Below are positions 50,801-60,500 of a DNA stretch of 64,000 bases, piece by piece. Below the pieces are notes generated by a model. The model was not told the DNA's origin and did not search any database. It saw only the letters and a program-made list of their open reading frames with translations. The position numbers and the translations under genes are program-made. Each line of letters opens with the position of its first letter. Position 1 is the first letter of the stretch. Origin of the DNA: Oryzias latipes (taxonomy: Eukaryota > Chordata > Actinopteri > Beloniformes > Adrianichthyidae); NCBI RefSeq assembly GCF_002234675.1, contig NC_019879.2:11351325-11415324 (forward strand). Reading direction: 5' to 3'.

Positions 50801-51047
50801 CTCCTTTAAAATAATGAACCATTCGTTTATTTTAACTACAATGTCCCCGCCCATCAGCACACAGACGTGTTATATGGTAGTTTAGGATCATTAGCTGCGA
50901 CTCCAACATTGTACAACAAGTGAATCCAATTGTATAGCTTAGGTGTTGCAGTGAAGGAAAGCTCACCTCTGTGAAAAACGTTGAATTAAAGTCGTTGTAA
51001 CCCGAATAAAGATCTTCGTCCTCCACTGCTAAATGAACGTTTTCCAT
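22610..51047 (-). CDS. ift88: Intraflagellar transport protein 88 (TPR subunit of IFT-B)
   Basis: Core IFT-B subunit needed for ciliogenesis. 25 coding exons on the minus strand, each with AG acceptor and GT donor, phases consistent, total 2421 bp (806 residues plus stop; human about 824). Exons: 51047-50967, 50803-50741, 50346-50287, 49637-49584, 49372-49309, 48576-48507, 48193-48103, 47798-47694, 46475-46373, 45757-45411, 43755-43685, 43607-43521, 37878-37779, 35470-35384, 35294-35108, 33418-33310, 33154-33004, 32905-32790, 31868-31816, 31124-31059, 30970-30864, 28851-28788, 27537-27523, 27412-27362, 22728-22610. The N-terminus [20 protein letters not shown] is followed by a disordered Gly/Arg/Pro stretch, then TPR repeats from about residue 197 to 700 ([48 protein letters not shown]), then a charged coil and an acidic tail [14 protein letters not shown]. 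Exons 23 and 24 are the least certain. Human synteny agrees. Confidence 0.96.
23214..23386 (+). mobile_element. TTAA-flanked miniature element, truncated copy
   Basis: Begins TTAAAGACCTACT and continues with GGTGTTTTTAAAATGG and TTCTGATGATAGAGGACATA, the left half of the family seen whole at 27.70-28.15 kb. It lies in the last IFT88 intron. Confidence 0.75.
23790..23840. repeat. (ATCT)n/(ATCC)n microsatellite
   Basis: About ten ATCT units followed by three ATCC units. Confidence 0.95.
24000..24040. repeat. Perfect 18-bp hairpin
   Basis: Arms CATAATTAGTCGCAGGCC (24000-24017) and its exact complement (24023-24040), separated by a five-base loop CCTGT. It lies inside the larger fold-back. Confidence 0.95.
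24258..24450 (+). repeat. Fish repeat with GGGTCATCTAGACCCAC core
   Basis: Shares CTATCATAGGCACTTTGACA, GGGTCATCTAGACCCACT and CATGGATTACATGAAATC with 9.7 kb and 17.3 kb. It abuts the fold-back. Confidence 0.7.
25784..26340 (+). mobile_element. Non-autonomous repeat, partner of 57.79-58.37 kb
   Basis: Inverted copy of 57.79-58.37 kb (CAGCTCCTCCCACATCTCAC, AATAACCCGTGATCGATGAA and GTCCCCAAACCTTTTCTTGT occur in both). Noncoding; in an IFT88 intron. Confidence 0.8.
27362..27537 (-). CDS. ift88: IFT88 exons 23-24 (microexon and following exon), tentative
   Basis: Exon 23 is a 15-base microexon (27537-27523, coding EDVKA with the split first codon) between CAACAG and GTGAGAAGG. Exon 24 is 51 bp (27412-27362, coding [17 protein letters not shown]) after a long pyrimidine tract and CCAG, before GTATGT. 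Both are phase 1 to phase 1, exactly what is needed between exon 22 (ending REGSA plus one base) and the last exon (starting AT of an Asp codon). The peptide does not resemble the human linker here, but that linker is low in conservation. Skipping either would also keep the frame. Confidence 0.55.
27450..27498. repeat. 20-bp direct duplication
   Basis: TATGAGTCAAAAGAAAGCCC occurs twice back to back just downstream of the tentative exon 23 on the minus strand. Confidence 0.9.
27701..28152. mobile_element. TTAA-flanked miniature element, complete copy
   Basis: 452 bp. Begins TTAAAGACCCACTCTGATGA and ends ATCGGAGTGGGACTTTAA, giving inverted termini that include a TTAA. TTAA targets are used by piggyBac- and Kolobok-type transposons, so this is a candidate non-autonomous member. 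Copies or pieces also lie at 23.2, 29.6, 32.1 and 36.6 kb. Confidence 0.8.
29623..30537. mobile_element. TTAA-flanked miniature element with an internal insertion
   Basis: Same family: left terminus near 29623 (TTAAAAACCCACTCTAATGA), right terminus GATCGGAGTGGGACTTAA ending near 30537. About 250 bp of another fish repeat (GTGAATGGGTGAATGGATG, AAAGCGCTATATACTTAAG, 30.17-30.42 kb) sits inside. A long minus-strand open frame here is repeat translation, not a gene. Confidence 0.75.
31190..31690 (+). mobile_element. L1-type LINE ORF2 C-terminal fragment
   Basis: Plus-strand frame with the L1-like C-terminal zinc motif [19 protein letters not shown] and [14 protein letters not shown]. It is truncated at both ends and decayed, and lies between IFT88 exons 19 and 20. 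Confidence 0.75.
32098..32483. mobile_element. TTAA-flanked miniature element, complete copy
   Basis: 386 bp, reverse orientation to the 27.7-kb copy, bounded by TTAA at both ends (TTAAAGTCCCACTCCGATCA ... AGAGTGGGTCTTTAA). Confidence 0.82.
36150..36390 (+). mobile_element. GGGTCACGGGGCTGC-family repeat, 3' fragment
   Basis: CTTCCTCCCACAATGCAGG, AAAGTGTCCCTAGGTGT and GTGACCCCGAAAGGG match the 48.81-49.13 kb copy. Confidence 0.65.
36629..36835. mobile_element. TTAA-flanked miniature element, truncated and diverged
   Basis: Begins TTAAAGATCCACTTCAATCA; only about 200 bp of one end remains. The most diverged copy of the family in the window. Confidence 0.6.
38010..40443 (+). mobile_element. 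L2-like LINE, 5'-truncated, split by a hAT element
   Basis: Reverse-transcriptase region on the plus strand: [74 protein letters not shown], then a stop, and further [20 protein letters not shown] and the C-terminal [18 protein letters not shown]. The FADD catalytic block expected between HGSSD and [10 protein letters not shown] is missing, an in-frame deletion of roughly 16-20 residues. The 3' end is GACAATAAAGTTGAATCTAA followed by CTAAT repeats. Two in-frame stops (near 39258 and 39543) plus the deletion mark it dead. It lies in the IFT88 intron between exons 12 and 13. Confidence 0.88.
38185..38629. mobile_element. Non-autonomous hAT element inside the LINE
   Basis: 445 bp with a perfect 8-bp target duplication CCTTAAAC (38177-38184 and 38630-38637). 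The right end GAGTTTGACACCCCTG is the complement of a hAT-type CAGGGGTGTCAAACTC terminus. The left end is decayed (CACATATGTCAAACTC). Removing it rejoins the LINE reading region. Confidence 0.92.
41003..41396 (-). mobile_element. GGGTCACGGGGCTGC-family repeat, near-complete
   Basis: Minus orientation. Reads from a tRNA-like gene head (GGTGGCACAGTGGTTAGCGC on the minus strand) through GAACATGCAAACTCCACACA and CACCGTCC to an (AATG)n tail. A very common teleost SINE-like repeat; the exact name is uncertain. Confidence 0.78.
41847..43478 (-). mobile_element. hAT element remnant with transposase-derived fragment
   Basis: Inverted termini CAGGGGTGTCCAAA / TTTGGACATGCCTG with an 8-bp target duplication CTTTAATG / CTTTAACG (one mismatch). 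The minus strand at 42985-43197 encodes [20 protein letters not shown], the zinc-knuckle N-terminus of GTF2IRD2/ZBED-like hAT transposases; the rest is decayed. A smaller element with CCAAATCCAAAT / ATTTGGATTTGG ends (about 41.93-42.34 kb) is nested within. Confidence 0.82.
44697..45188. mobile_element. Miniature inverted-repeat element, copy 1
   Basis: Termini GACATTGACTTTAGATGAGA and CAGTTCTCAGATACAGACAATG form an imperfect inverted repeat. The interior (GGTGACGTCACA, CCAACATG, CAATCAGATGCCTGA) is shared with 52.17-52.78 kb. Confidence 0.72.
48300..48345. repeat. (TG)n and G-run
   Basis: About 13 TG units followed by a run of G with one T break, in the intron upstream of IFT88 exon 7. Confidence 0.95.
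48808..49128 (+). mobile_element. GGGTCACGGGGCTGC-family repeat, near-complete
   Basis: Plus orientation: tRNA-like head GTGGTTAGTGCTTTTACC and GGTTCAAATCC, middle TTTGCATGTTCTCC, end GAAAATGGATGGAT. Lies between IFT88 exons 5 and 6. Confidence 0.75.
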
Positions 51048-51576
51048 TTTCTCTCCACGCGATAAACTGGCTTTAAAAAGAAGCACTTATCGTCTAAACA
51101 AAACCGTTTTCCTCTTCTTCTAACAGTTTTTTAAACAAGCCCGTTTGTTGTAGTTGTTAGGATTTATTCCCACAATTCAACGCGGCATTGGTGGGATTCA
51201 GTCCTTTTCCAAACGTTCAATTGGTTAACAAGGAGTCATTCATCGTGTGGACCTAACCTGATTGGTTGAATGTTACTCACCCGTTGCTAGGTGACAATCG
51301 TAAACATTAGCATCTCTGCAACAACTTGTCAAAATTCAAAATTATTTTTCTCAGTGTCTAGCTTTTACTTGTCACTATATACAACTATGTAATGATTCTC
51401 TTGTGTATTCCCCAGAAGAGGATAAACATTAAACGATGTCGTTTTCAATTTTTTGAGTTTTTTGTCCTTAAGGGTTGCCGTATCACCCTCTACGCGTGAC
51501 TAGGAAGGGGGGGGAGTGAAAGAAATTTGGCATAAATGCAGAAATCTCTGGTTGAACTGCAATACTAAAATAAATC
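51048..51576. promoter_or_regulatory. Head-to-head IFT88/CRYL1 bidirectional promoter
   Basis: Only 529 bp separate the two start codons, which point away from each other. The interval is repeat-free, in contrast to the neighbouring introns. It contains inverted CCAAT boxes (ATTGG at about 51219 and 51261) and an X-box-like site. The same divergent arrangement exists in human. Transcription start sites cannot be placed from sequence. Confidence 0.75.
51283..51296. promoter_or_regulatory. RFX X-box-like site
   Basis: GTTGCTAGGTGACA matches the RFX half-site pattern GTTGCYA-GG-RAC closely. RFX factors drive ciliary genes such as IFT88 through X-boxes just upstream of the start. It lies 236 bases upstream of the IFT88 ATG, beside an inverted CCAAT box. 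Confidence 0.65.
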
Positions 51577-54500
51577 ATGAACATTTCGGAGTCAAAGACC
51601 ATCACTGTAATCGGCAGGTGAGTAAGAAAAGACAGTTTGTTTGCACACAGAAAAAAAACCATTTTGGTTTGTTAAACTTGCATGTGTAAAAAAAAAAGCG
51701 GTAGTATATTTCCACAAGTTTACTTACAACTAGGTCGGCGTACCGAACGTTTTGCAAGCATTAAGACAACAGCTATTCGTAATAACGCTAAAAAGAAACG
51801 TTCAAGCGGTTTTTGTTTTAGCAGACAGATTTTTTTTATCTAATAAGAGGAAGAACTGTTATTTGTCCATTGGGTTGGCTTTTTCTCGTCTTATCCTGTT
51901 TACATTTTAACCTGTTTTCTGCACCTTGATCAGTGTATCTGTGCACTGAGCGGTCTTTGTAACAGGGGTCAGTCTGCTGTAACCCGTAAACAGTTTTCAG
52001 TGTCTATATTACTGGAAATAGCTTTTATTTCATGTTGTCTATTCTTAGCTTTTGTACGTTTTTTTATTAGATTCACAGATATACTTTTTTTAAAAATTGT
52101 TTTTGCAATTCTTCTTTCTTACTGCCCCTTTGAGCGAACATTTCACCTGAGCTTAAAAGTCAATTTGCACCATTGACTGTATAAGAGAACTGGACTGAGT
52201 GGTCTGGACTGACCAAATAGGAAGTACCCTCTAGTCCCCTAAAGCCTAAATCATGCAGACCTCTATTGAAACATAAACAACTATCACTCATTATTATTAC
52301 TATGCAATTATTGTACAATAAGTATTATTATTATTACTATTAGTCATTCTATTTGTCAGAATAACTGTTCTTCATCTGATACCTTTTTTAATATGTTCCT
52401 GATAATCCAAATTCTTTTGGATTATATTTTTTTCTGTAATGCAAGTTATTCAAGTTATGAACTGGCCAATCAGATTCCTTAAAAAAGTAGATGGCCTCAC
52501 ATCAAATATTCAAAGCATTTGATTCTCCTGAGCCCACTTTCAGTAGAAAGGGTGTGGTCTTACAACATGCTTACTCCTGTTTGGTCAGAGCGGTTGCTAT
52601 AGAAATGTAGACCCAGACCGACTGGGACAAATCACTGCTTACTGCCTGGTTCCAACATGGCGATGGCCGTATAGTGGAAAAATGGAAAGTGAATTGACTT
52701 CATTTCATTGGAATTGGGAGCAAGGTATTTTCTATGGGTGACGTCACACTTGCTCTGCTCATCTCTCGTATACAGTCAATGATTTGCATGCATCATGTAG
52801 ACCCACCCAAATACATTTTGGGCATAGCAAATTCCACCAATGAAAAAAAAAGACATCACAGCGCGAGAGACCATCAAAAATTGAAGTATGAAGTATGAAT
52901 GGGGCAAAAATCTGCCCTGTAGGGCTCAAAAAATATTTCAAAATCCACAAACATAACCAAAACACAAGTCAGGGATATTAAAGGAAATTTTAAAATTATT
53001 ATGGGATGGCCACAGGACCTAAAGCTTGGCAGTCATTTAGTGGCAAAATATGAAATTTGCGAATTTTCACTTTTAGCCACAATATGGGGAAAAAATTCAC
53101 ACACATGCCACCAGGTTAAGGGAATATGGGGAATAAAGGTGTAGTCAACAAAAACCCTCAGTTGCCAAGGAAATAAAAAAAATGTACTTTTACCAATTCT
53201 TCAAAAATTTACATAGACCTATCCAGAGCCCCCAGAAAACCAAAGTATAAAATGGAAACCCTGCCACTGTGAAAAAATGTTTTCATGAATTTGTTACGTG
53301 CAGCTCTGACCAGGTAGGAAGTGACAGCTGCTCGCAGCTTTAATTTTAAATGACATTTTCAGGTAATGTAATGTTTCAAAGGCAGTGTCAAAAAACAGCT
53401 GTAGAGATTTTACCATTCACCTATTCTCTTCAGCAATTATTGGGACTTACTTTGGACTCAGACTGGTGTTGACATTAAGTTGGGGCTTTTGATTTAAGAC
53501 TATGTTCTTACTTCCAGGACATCACTGTCAATAGCTTAAAAAGGTTTTTAACTCTTGATTTCTTTGTTTATGTTTTATTTTGGTAGAGCAGAAACACTAA
53601 AGGTCTAATGCTGGCTGTCCAAAAGGCCAACCGCTCCAACAGCAGAGGGGCCAGAGTACTTGTTAAAACATATTAGGAGATGCACAGAATATTTTAAGAA
53701 ACTATTCTCAGTTTTTTTTTAAAATGTTATCACTAATTTAAAACCAAGACACTTTAAGGTGACATTTGCATGAGCTCCTAAACCGCACTGTTTTCTAGGC
53801 TTTGTCTTTTCTTGGGCTTATTTAACATTTGCTGTATTATTGTAGTTGGATCCATGTCTTGGACAAAATTGCATAAAAAGTGCAAATATTTTCTAAAAAA
53901 CCTCAGGCTCAGTGCCTTGTGCATCCTGTCTTGACCCTGCCTTGCAGGTACTTTTTAAGGACCATAACAACAATTAGTAACAGTAAAACACGGATATCTC
54001 TGCTCTCCAGTATAGATGGACTACTAACTAGGATCAATAACTTAGTTTGTGTGATTCTGTGTATAAACATTTCTGCTAATGATGTAGTGGGCTCATTGGC
54101 CGCTCCTGGGCTATGGTGTTTGCCAGCGGAGGCTACAGTGTGAAGATCTATGACAACCAGCCAGGACAGGCTGCCAAAGCTATCCTTGAGATAAGGTGGG
54201 TCATGATCATTGACTCTATGGTCACTCTGCAAAAATCATGTCATTATTCCAAATTCATTTGTATTTTCTATGACACTATCATTAAAAAGACACCCTGTGA
54301 CTTGAATTGATCTCTATTTGGAACAATCCAGAAAAACATAAACACTTGGATTATAGTAAGTGAACTTGGCACATCAGCATTACTAAGTTCATGTTTAGCT
54401 AAAGCTACGGTTACATCATAGACTGTAAGAACAGTTTACAGTCTATGATCACATATACAACTACCACACCAAGTCTATGATCACATATACAACTACCACA

Positions 54501-57500
54501 CCAAGTCTATGATCACATATACAACTACCACACCAAGTCTATGATCACATATACAACTACCACACCAAGTTGGGGAGGCATCGGCAGAGTCTTGAAGAAA
54601 TTGTAAGCGTGGTCATGAATGCAGACGGGGGCAGTCCGGTGGCTTTCAGTTAGGTGGGGTTGGCGTTACAAAATCGGGCGAAAGCTGGGTGGTCAAAGCC
54701 AGATTGCTGGCCGGCAGCTCTGACTGGACAATGTTTAAATGTTTCTGACATTTAAGCGGCTGTCCATATCAAGTGTCACCGGCAGCCGACCGGTAGCCCA
54801 GGGAGCCTCAGTGTAGCAGCGTGTGCAGTGCGTGGGGGAGCTTGTGTGTTTGCACAGACACACCAAAAATTAGAGGGAACATTCCTGCCACCAGACCCCT
54901 ACTGTGCTACCTCCTAATGTGCCAGGGCGGTGGCTGACTGATGCCAAAATTCATCTGGTTGCCGCACAGCATTTAAAAATGCGACTGCCGCCGCCTGATC
55001 ACAAGTGCCACCGTGCGGCCACCTGCCGAATTTGCTGAAAAACTTGTATTTAGGTTGATGCACTGTGGCAATTTGCATATGTGACCATAGCTTCAGCGGT
55101 ATTAGTTATATTTATATACACATTTTTTCAACATAAAGAAATTATATTGTCCCACATTAGAATATACCACTTTTTGGCTTTATAGCATATTAGGTTAAAG
55201 TCCAAACCCAACACAACGCACGGTTATCCAATAGCGCTTTACTTTATAAAACTTTGTCTACTGTACATTCATTTGGAAAGGAAAAAAGACAAACAAAGGA
55301 TCTTACAAAGTTTTTATTAAATAGACTGGTCAGGTATGTATTATTTTACATGTATGATTATATTTGTCACAAAGTGAAATCTGTATTTTCTTGCTTGTGA
55401 TATCTCAGTCAGCAGCTGAAGGAGTTGGAGGAAGCCCACATGCTTAGAGGGGAGCTCACCGCCACACAGCAGCTCACCCTGATAAGCAGCTATGACGACT
55501 TGTCTCAGGCCCTGGAAGGAGCCTTCTTTGTTCAGGTAAAGTCATCACAGAGGAGCACATGTCAGTATTCCTAATTTTACTGTTCAAAGGAGTTACAGGT
55601 GATTTGAACTGTTATTGTTAGGATTCTGACATTCTGATGTTGTTCAAAGCTGGATGAACTGGGGAATGAGGTTCTTCTTTTTCCAATGGAGTCGGATGAA
55701 AAGATTGTATTTTCTTTGTTTAATAATTCACTATTCTATTTGATAATCTACTTCAAATGCTGTTGATCCAGTTTACAGTGACAATGTTCAGCAGCTTTTT
55801 CTGATTTTACTATAACTAACTCTTACTGTAACTTTACTGAAAATTTTGAGTTTAAGCAATATTTTTTCCCTTTTGCAAATTTGGAACAACATACACTTTA
55901 AAAAAATGTAGTATTTCAATCCAGGAGGTCCAAAAGAAAGTCAAGTTTGCTTATAAAGGCCAATAAGGTCAATAAGAGAGTCGTTAAAACAAGGAAACTC
56001 TTTATTCAGATTAACATTAATGCAATTTTATTTTAATCTGGATAAAAATTAAATTTGTTTAAATTTAACTTAATAAAGTTTTGATCATGGTTGACATATC
56101 AAATTGATCAAAAATATGTTTAATAGCTACATAGAAAAGTGCAAGAAAGTGTTAGGGTGTAGAAAAGGGATTTGTATTCTGGCATAACGGGGGATGTTGC
56201 GGCTGCATGGTGGGGTACAGATTAGGACTCTCCCCTCAAAGGAAGAGGACCCTGCAACTGAGTCCTTTCTTTGTGGAGTTTACATGCTCTCCTTGTGCAT
56301 GTGGGGGTTTTCTCTGGGAACTTCAGATGCCTCCCACAACCCAAAGATACAAACAACAGCCAAGGTGCTTCTGTCCACGGAAGCTCACCACAGTTTAGAT
56401 TCAGCTAACAAACAAATAACAGTATATTTGCATTACAAAAATATTATTTACAGCATTTACATATTAACATCAAGGTTTGTTATAAAATGACAAAATAATC
56501 ACTAAGTTCCTGAATGTTTTTGAAAGTGGCTGATAGTTATGCTCTGTCTGTGTTTTAGGAATGTGTGTTCGAGCAGCTTGAAATCAAGCAGAGCGTCTTT
56601 CAGGAGGTTGAGCAGATTGTGGGAAAGGATGTCATCCTGAGCAGCTCTACCTCATGCCTGGTGCCAAGCAGTGTCTTCTCTAAACTTCAGAACAAGAGCC
56701 GCTGCCTCGTCTCTCATCCGGTTAGTCGGAGGGAAGTTTCTGGCACAAAGAAACAAAACTTTTCATGCAATATTGACACAAAAAAGCAAAAATGATCAAG
56801 TTGACATAAATGTAGTAAAGTGAGAGAACTCTAGTCTACCGTTCTTCTCTAATCACAACAAGGTTTTATCTGCTAAAGTGAAGTGTATCATTTTTTCATT
56901 AATCATAAACGCTGCAGTTTTATATTTGTTTTCCCAGGTAAATCCACCTTACTATGTCAAACTGGTGGAGCTTGTACCCCACCCTCAGACGACAGCAACC
57001 ATCATGGACACCACCCATGCTCTGATGACCAAAGTAAATACGCCTCATACCATACACCAGATTTCAGTTGACTTGTAACCAGTAGGAATGTAGCAAAAGT
57101 CTGTCGCTCAATCATTTTGGCATTGGTAAAAACAGAATAGTCATTGTCAAAATCCCACCAGTTAAGTTTTAGGGTCCTGTAATGCACTAAACACAGCATT
57201 CCCACCCTGCTGGGGATTATGTTTTCAGGGAATTGGGCAATTGTATTTCTTGATATGAAACTAATGTAAAAGTTGTTCTCTGGAAGTACTAAAAAACAAA
57301 AAAGTTTGAAATGGTCCAAAGCAAATTCTCTATGTTTTCATTGGAACTCAAGCTTCCATTTACTTGTATTGTTATATAGTTGCAGTTTAGAACTTTTTGG
57401 TCATTTCATGTAATACAGGGGTGGGCAAACTGCAGCCCGCGGGACACATCCATGTTTGGTCCAGCCCCCTGAACAATATCAGATACACATGATTTTATTT

Positions 57501-60500
57501 TTATCTGGTCATGCGATCGAGACCCACTTAGAATGTTACATTTTATTCCACCGCTCTGGAGTCTGTGCCCCAATCTAAACCCTCTGAAAATCTCTTTCAT
57601 GTAGAACAGAAGACAGTCTTCCCGTTCCGCCTCGCAGTTCATCTTTTGCGTTTTTGCTCATTCTTTTAGGGCAATCATGCTTCTTTTTTTTTTTCATTAC
57701 ACACTGTTCTGTGTCTTGATTGGCTGGAGACCTTGTCAATCAATCTCCTCTGTGTCATGCAGCTCTCCAGAGTTTTACAGCCCTTAAACATCTGTAATCC
57801 TACTCTGGGGATTTCATCGATCACGGGTTATTTTTAGAACGCAACTCCCGTGATAAACGAGGGAACACTGTACTGGTGAAAAGGTGATGCAGATATATGT
57901 CCAGCTGCAGCAGAAGACATTAGAATTTGACTTTTTTTTCATTATCACTGGATGAGAAACATATGTGCAGGACACAGTGCTGCTGCTCAGTTTGATTTGA
58001 GAAATTTTACGCAAACTGTGAGATGTGGGAGGAGCTGCAGCCCTCCAAAGTCTCAGAGGAGAGGCTATGACGGGAGAAGACAGACTATTTATTTGTTAGG
58101 CTATATTTTTGAAATTGATTAGTATAATTTTTCCCGACTTTTTACTTTGAAAATCACAGAAGTGTTATTTGGCTAATTATTTATTTCATAAATAGTGTTT
58201 TTTAATTTATTAAAAGGATCATGAATGAATGAAACTTTATTCATTTAGAACTTTAGAACTCCTCAGGGGAACCAAAGTGCTTCACAATAAAAGAAAGAAA
58301 AAATACATTTAAAATCAGACGCATCAGAGAGGAAAAATGTTATGTGGCCCTCACAAGAAAAGGTTTGGGGACCCCGCTCTAGCATTTCTGTGGTGTTTTT
58401 TGTTGTTTGTTGTTTTTCATTCTTCCGATCGTTCAAACTGCACGTGAACGCAGCATTTCTCTAAGTTTGGGTTTTACACGAGGTACATAAAGCCATTGGT
58501 TTAATTGGCCCTAAAATGAGAACAAAAGCCACAGTTTTGAAATAAATATTTTCTGTTTTAAAAAAAAATTCAATCAAAATTTCTTTGTCCAGATTCCATG
58601 TTATTCCCTTCTCTTAAAAGGTGGATTACCAAAACATTCCACGCATCTGCTCCTTATTTGGCCCTTCTATCAAATTCTATAACCCTTTGTAGCCCACTAG
58701 TTGAAGAGTCTGCCCACCCCTGTTGTAATACTTCATCAGATAACACTGTTCATGGCTCCTGATAGGCATTTGCTAAAACTGCATATTTCCTAGTTCTGAT
58801 CGGTTGAGAGTTGTGAACAAACTAATGGCCTTCGTGTGAAGTGAGCTCTCTGAACTAAACTAAAACTAGACTTTTGTAGACTTACACTAATAGAGTTTTA
58901 TATTTTCTCAGTTTTTCTCTCTTTTAAATGATAATATACCTTCCAACATCACCTGGGGTGGACTTTATGTCAGTCTTTGTGCACGTTTTTAAAAATATTT
59001 TACTTTTTAATAGTTTGTTGTGATTGATATTGTGCTGTTTTGTTTTGCAACATTTGATGGAGCTGCACTTTTGTAATAAATGTGCAACTCGTCTGCTGTA
59101 TTAAAAAGAGTAATTTAACTCAAAAATTCTTTTTAAACTGTTATGTAATTCTAATAAAACAACAAATAAATCTTTTGTCCATTTCTTATTCTTGGTCATT
59201 TGTGATCCGTCTTCCTTTAGGTTGGCCAGGTACCTGTCTGCCTGAAAAAAGAGATTGATGGCTTTGCCATAAACCGGGTCCAAGCAGCTATTATCGCAGA
59301 GTCATGGAGGCTGGTCCAGGTCAGTTTCTTTTTGTGCCACTTTTTTACACATTAGCGCTAAATTCATTGGAAATAAAGTTGCGGAAAAATATATTTAAGT
59401 GTATCTTCTTTAAAAACAAAGCATTAATAATTGTTTCTTTTTTCACCTATGTAACAAAATTGTTACAATTTTCCAACAATAAGGGAAAACTTTTGTTTAA
59501 ACAATCTTAAAAAAATGTGACACACACACCGCCAGTTTAAGTCTTTAACCACAACCAAAGTTTTGTTGACCTTTGACCTCATTTGAGGGGCTGCCCCTCT
59601 TAAATTTCCCCCCAAAAGAATAAAACAACTTTTGTACCAACTACAAATTTATCTTCTCCTAGGGATTTTGACCTTTCGCCTCCTAACTTGGACGCTGTAG
59701 CTCAGAAGCTACAACAATTGTCCACCAACAGGAAGGTCACTGGATCAATTCCTGGTGTTTTATATTTCTTCGGTGGCTCGGTGGCTCGGTTGGTAAGGTG
59801 ACAAGCTACCATGCAGGAATCCAGGGTTCGATTCCCGGAGGGGAATAAGCAATGGTACTGGGGGGCAATTACCATATCAATGGCGAGCAGTTAACATCAC
59901 CCAGTGGAGGTCCTTAGGCCCTTAACACTACTGCCTCCCGAGCACGGTTCAGCTGCAGCTCACCGCTCCCCCAGGGGATGGGTCAAATGCGGAGAAGAAT
60001 TTCCCCATTGAGGGATGAATACAGTATAAATTATTTTATTTTTTTATTATTAACTCCTCAAGCATCAATTTATGACTATGGCTTGTTGAGGCAGCACTGA
60101 TGAGTTGCTGTTTCTTATAATCTCTGTTTTTGTCCTCATCCTTTCAGCTTTTGCATTTCCTCTTTCCTCATTCTTCAAGATTCAAGATCAACTTAAACAT
60201 CCCCAAAGGGAAATTTATTTGTAGTAGCAGCACCACAGAATAAGATAAGAGATAAAATAAATACAAGACACAAAATATACAGGGAAGAAAAAAAAATTAA
60301 CAGGTGAAAAATAGACAGTCGATAACTCTAGAACTCTTGAATTAGATGTAGTCCCCAAAAATGGTGTGGAGTGTTTTTCAAATCATGCTTCTCATTTATC
60401 TGCTAAGCCGTTTGTTCCCTTTCGGGGTCACAGGGCTGCTGGAGCCTATCACGGCCACTTCTGGGTGAAGGCAGAGGACATCCTGGACAGGTCGCCAGTC

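Noticed and set aside
54441-54568. Four 32-bp repeats as a CRISPR-like array
   Set aside because: Head-to-tail copies with no spacers, in a vertebrate intron; an ordinary minisatellite.
56194-56490. 98-residue open frame in CRYL1 intron 3
   Set aside because: Translates a SINE-like repeat fragment and AT-rich intron.
59773-59850. tRNA gene
   Set aside because: Box A/B-like sequence but no complete cloverleaf, and it continues into a SINE body repeated at the window end.
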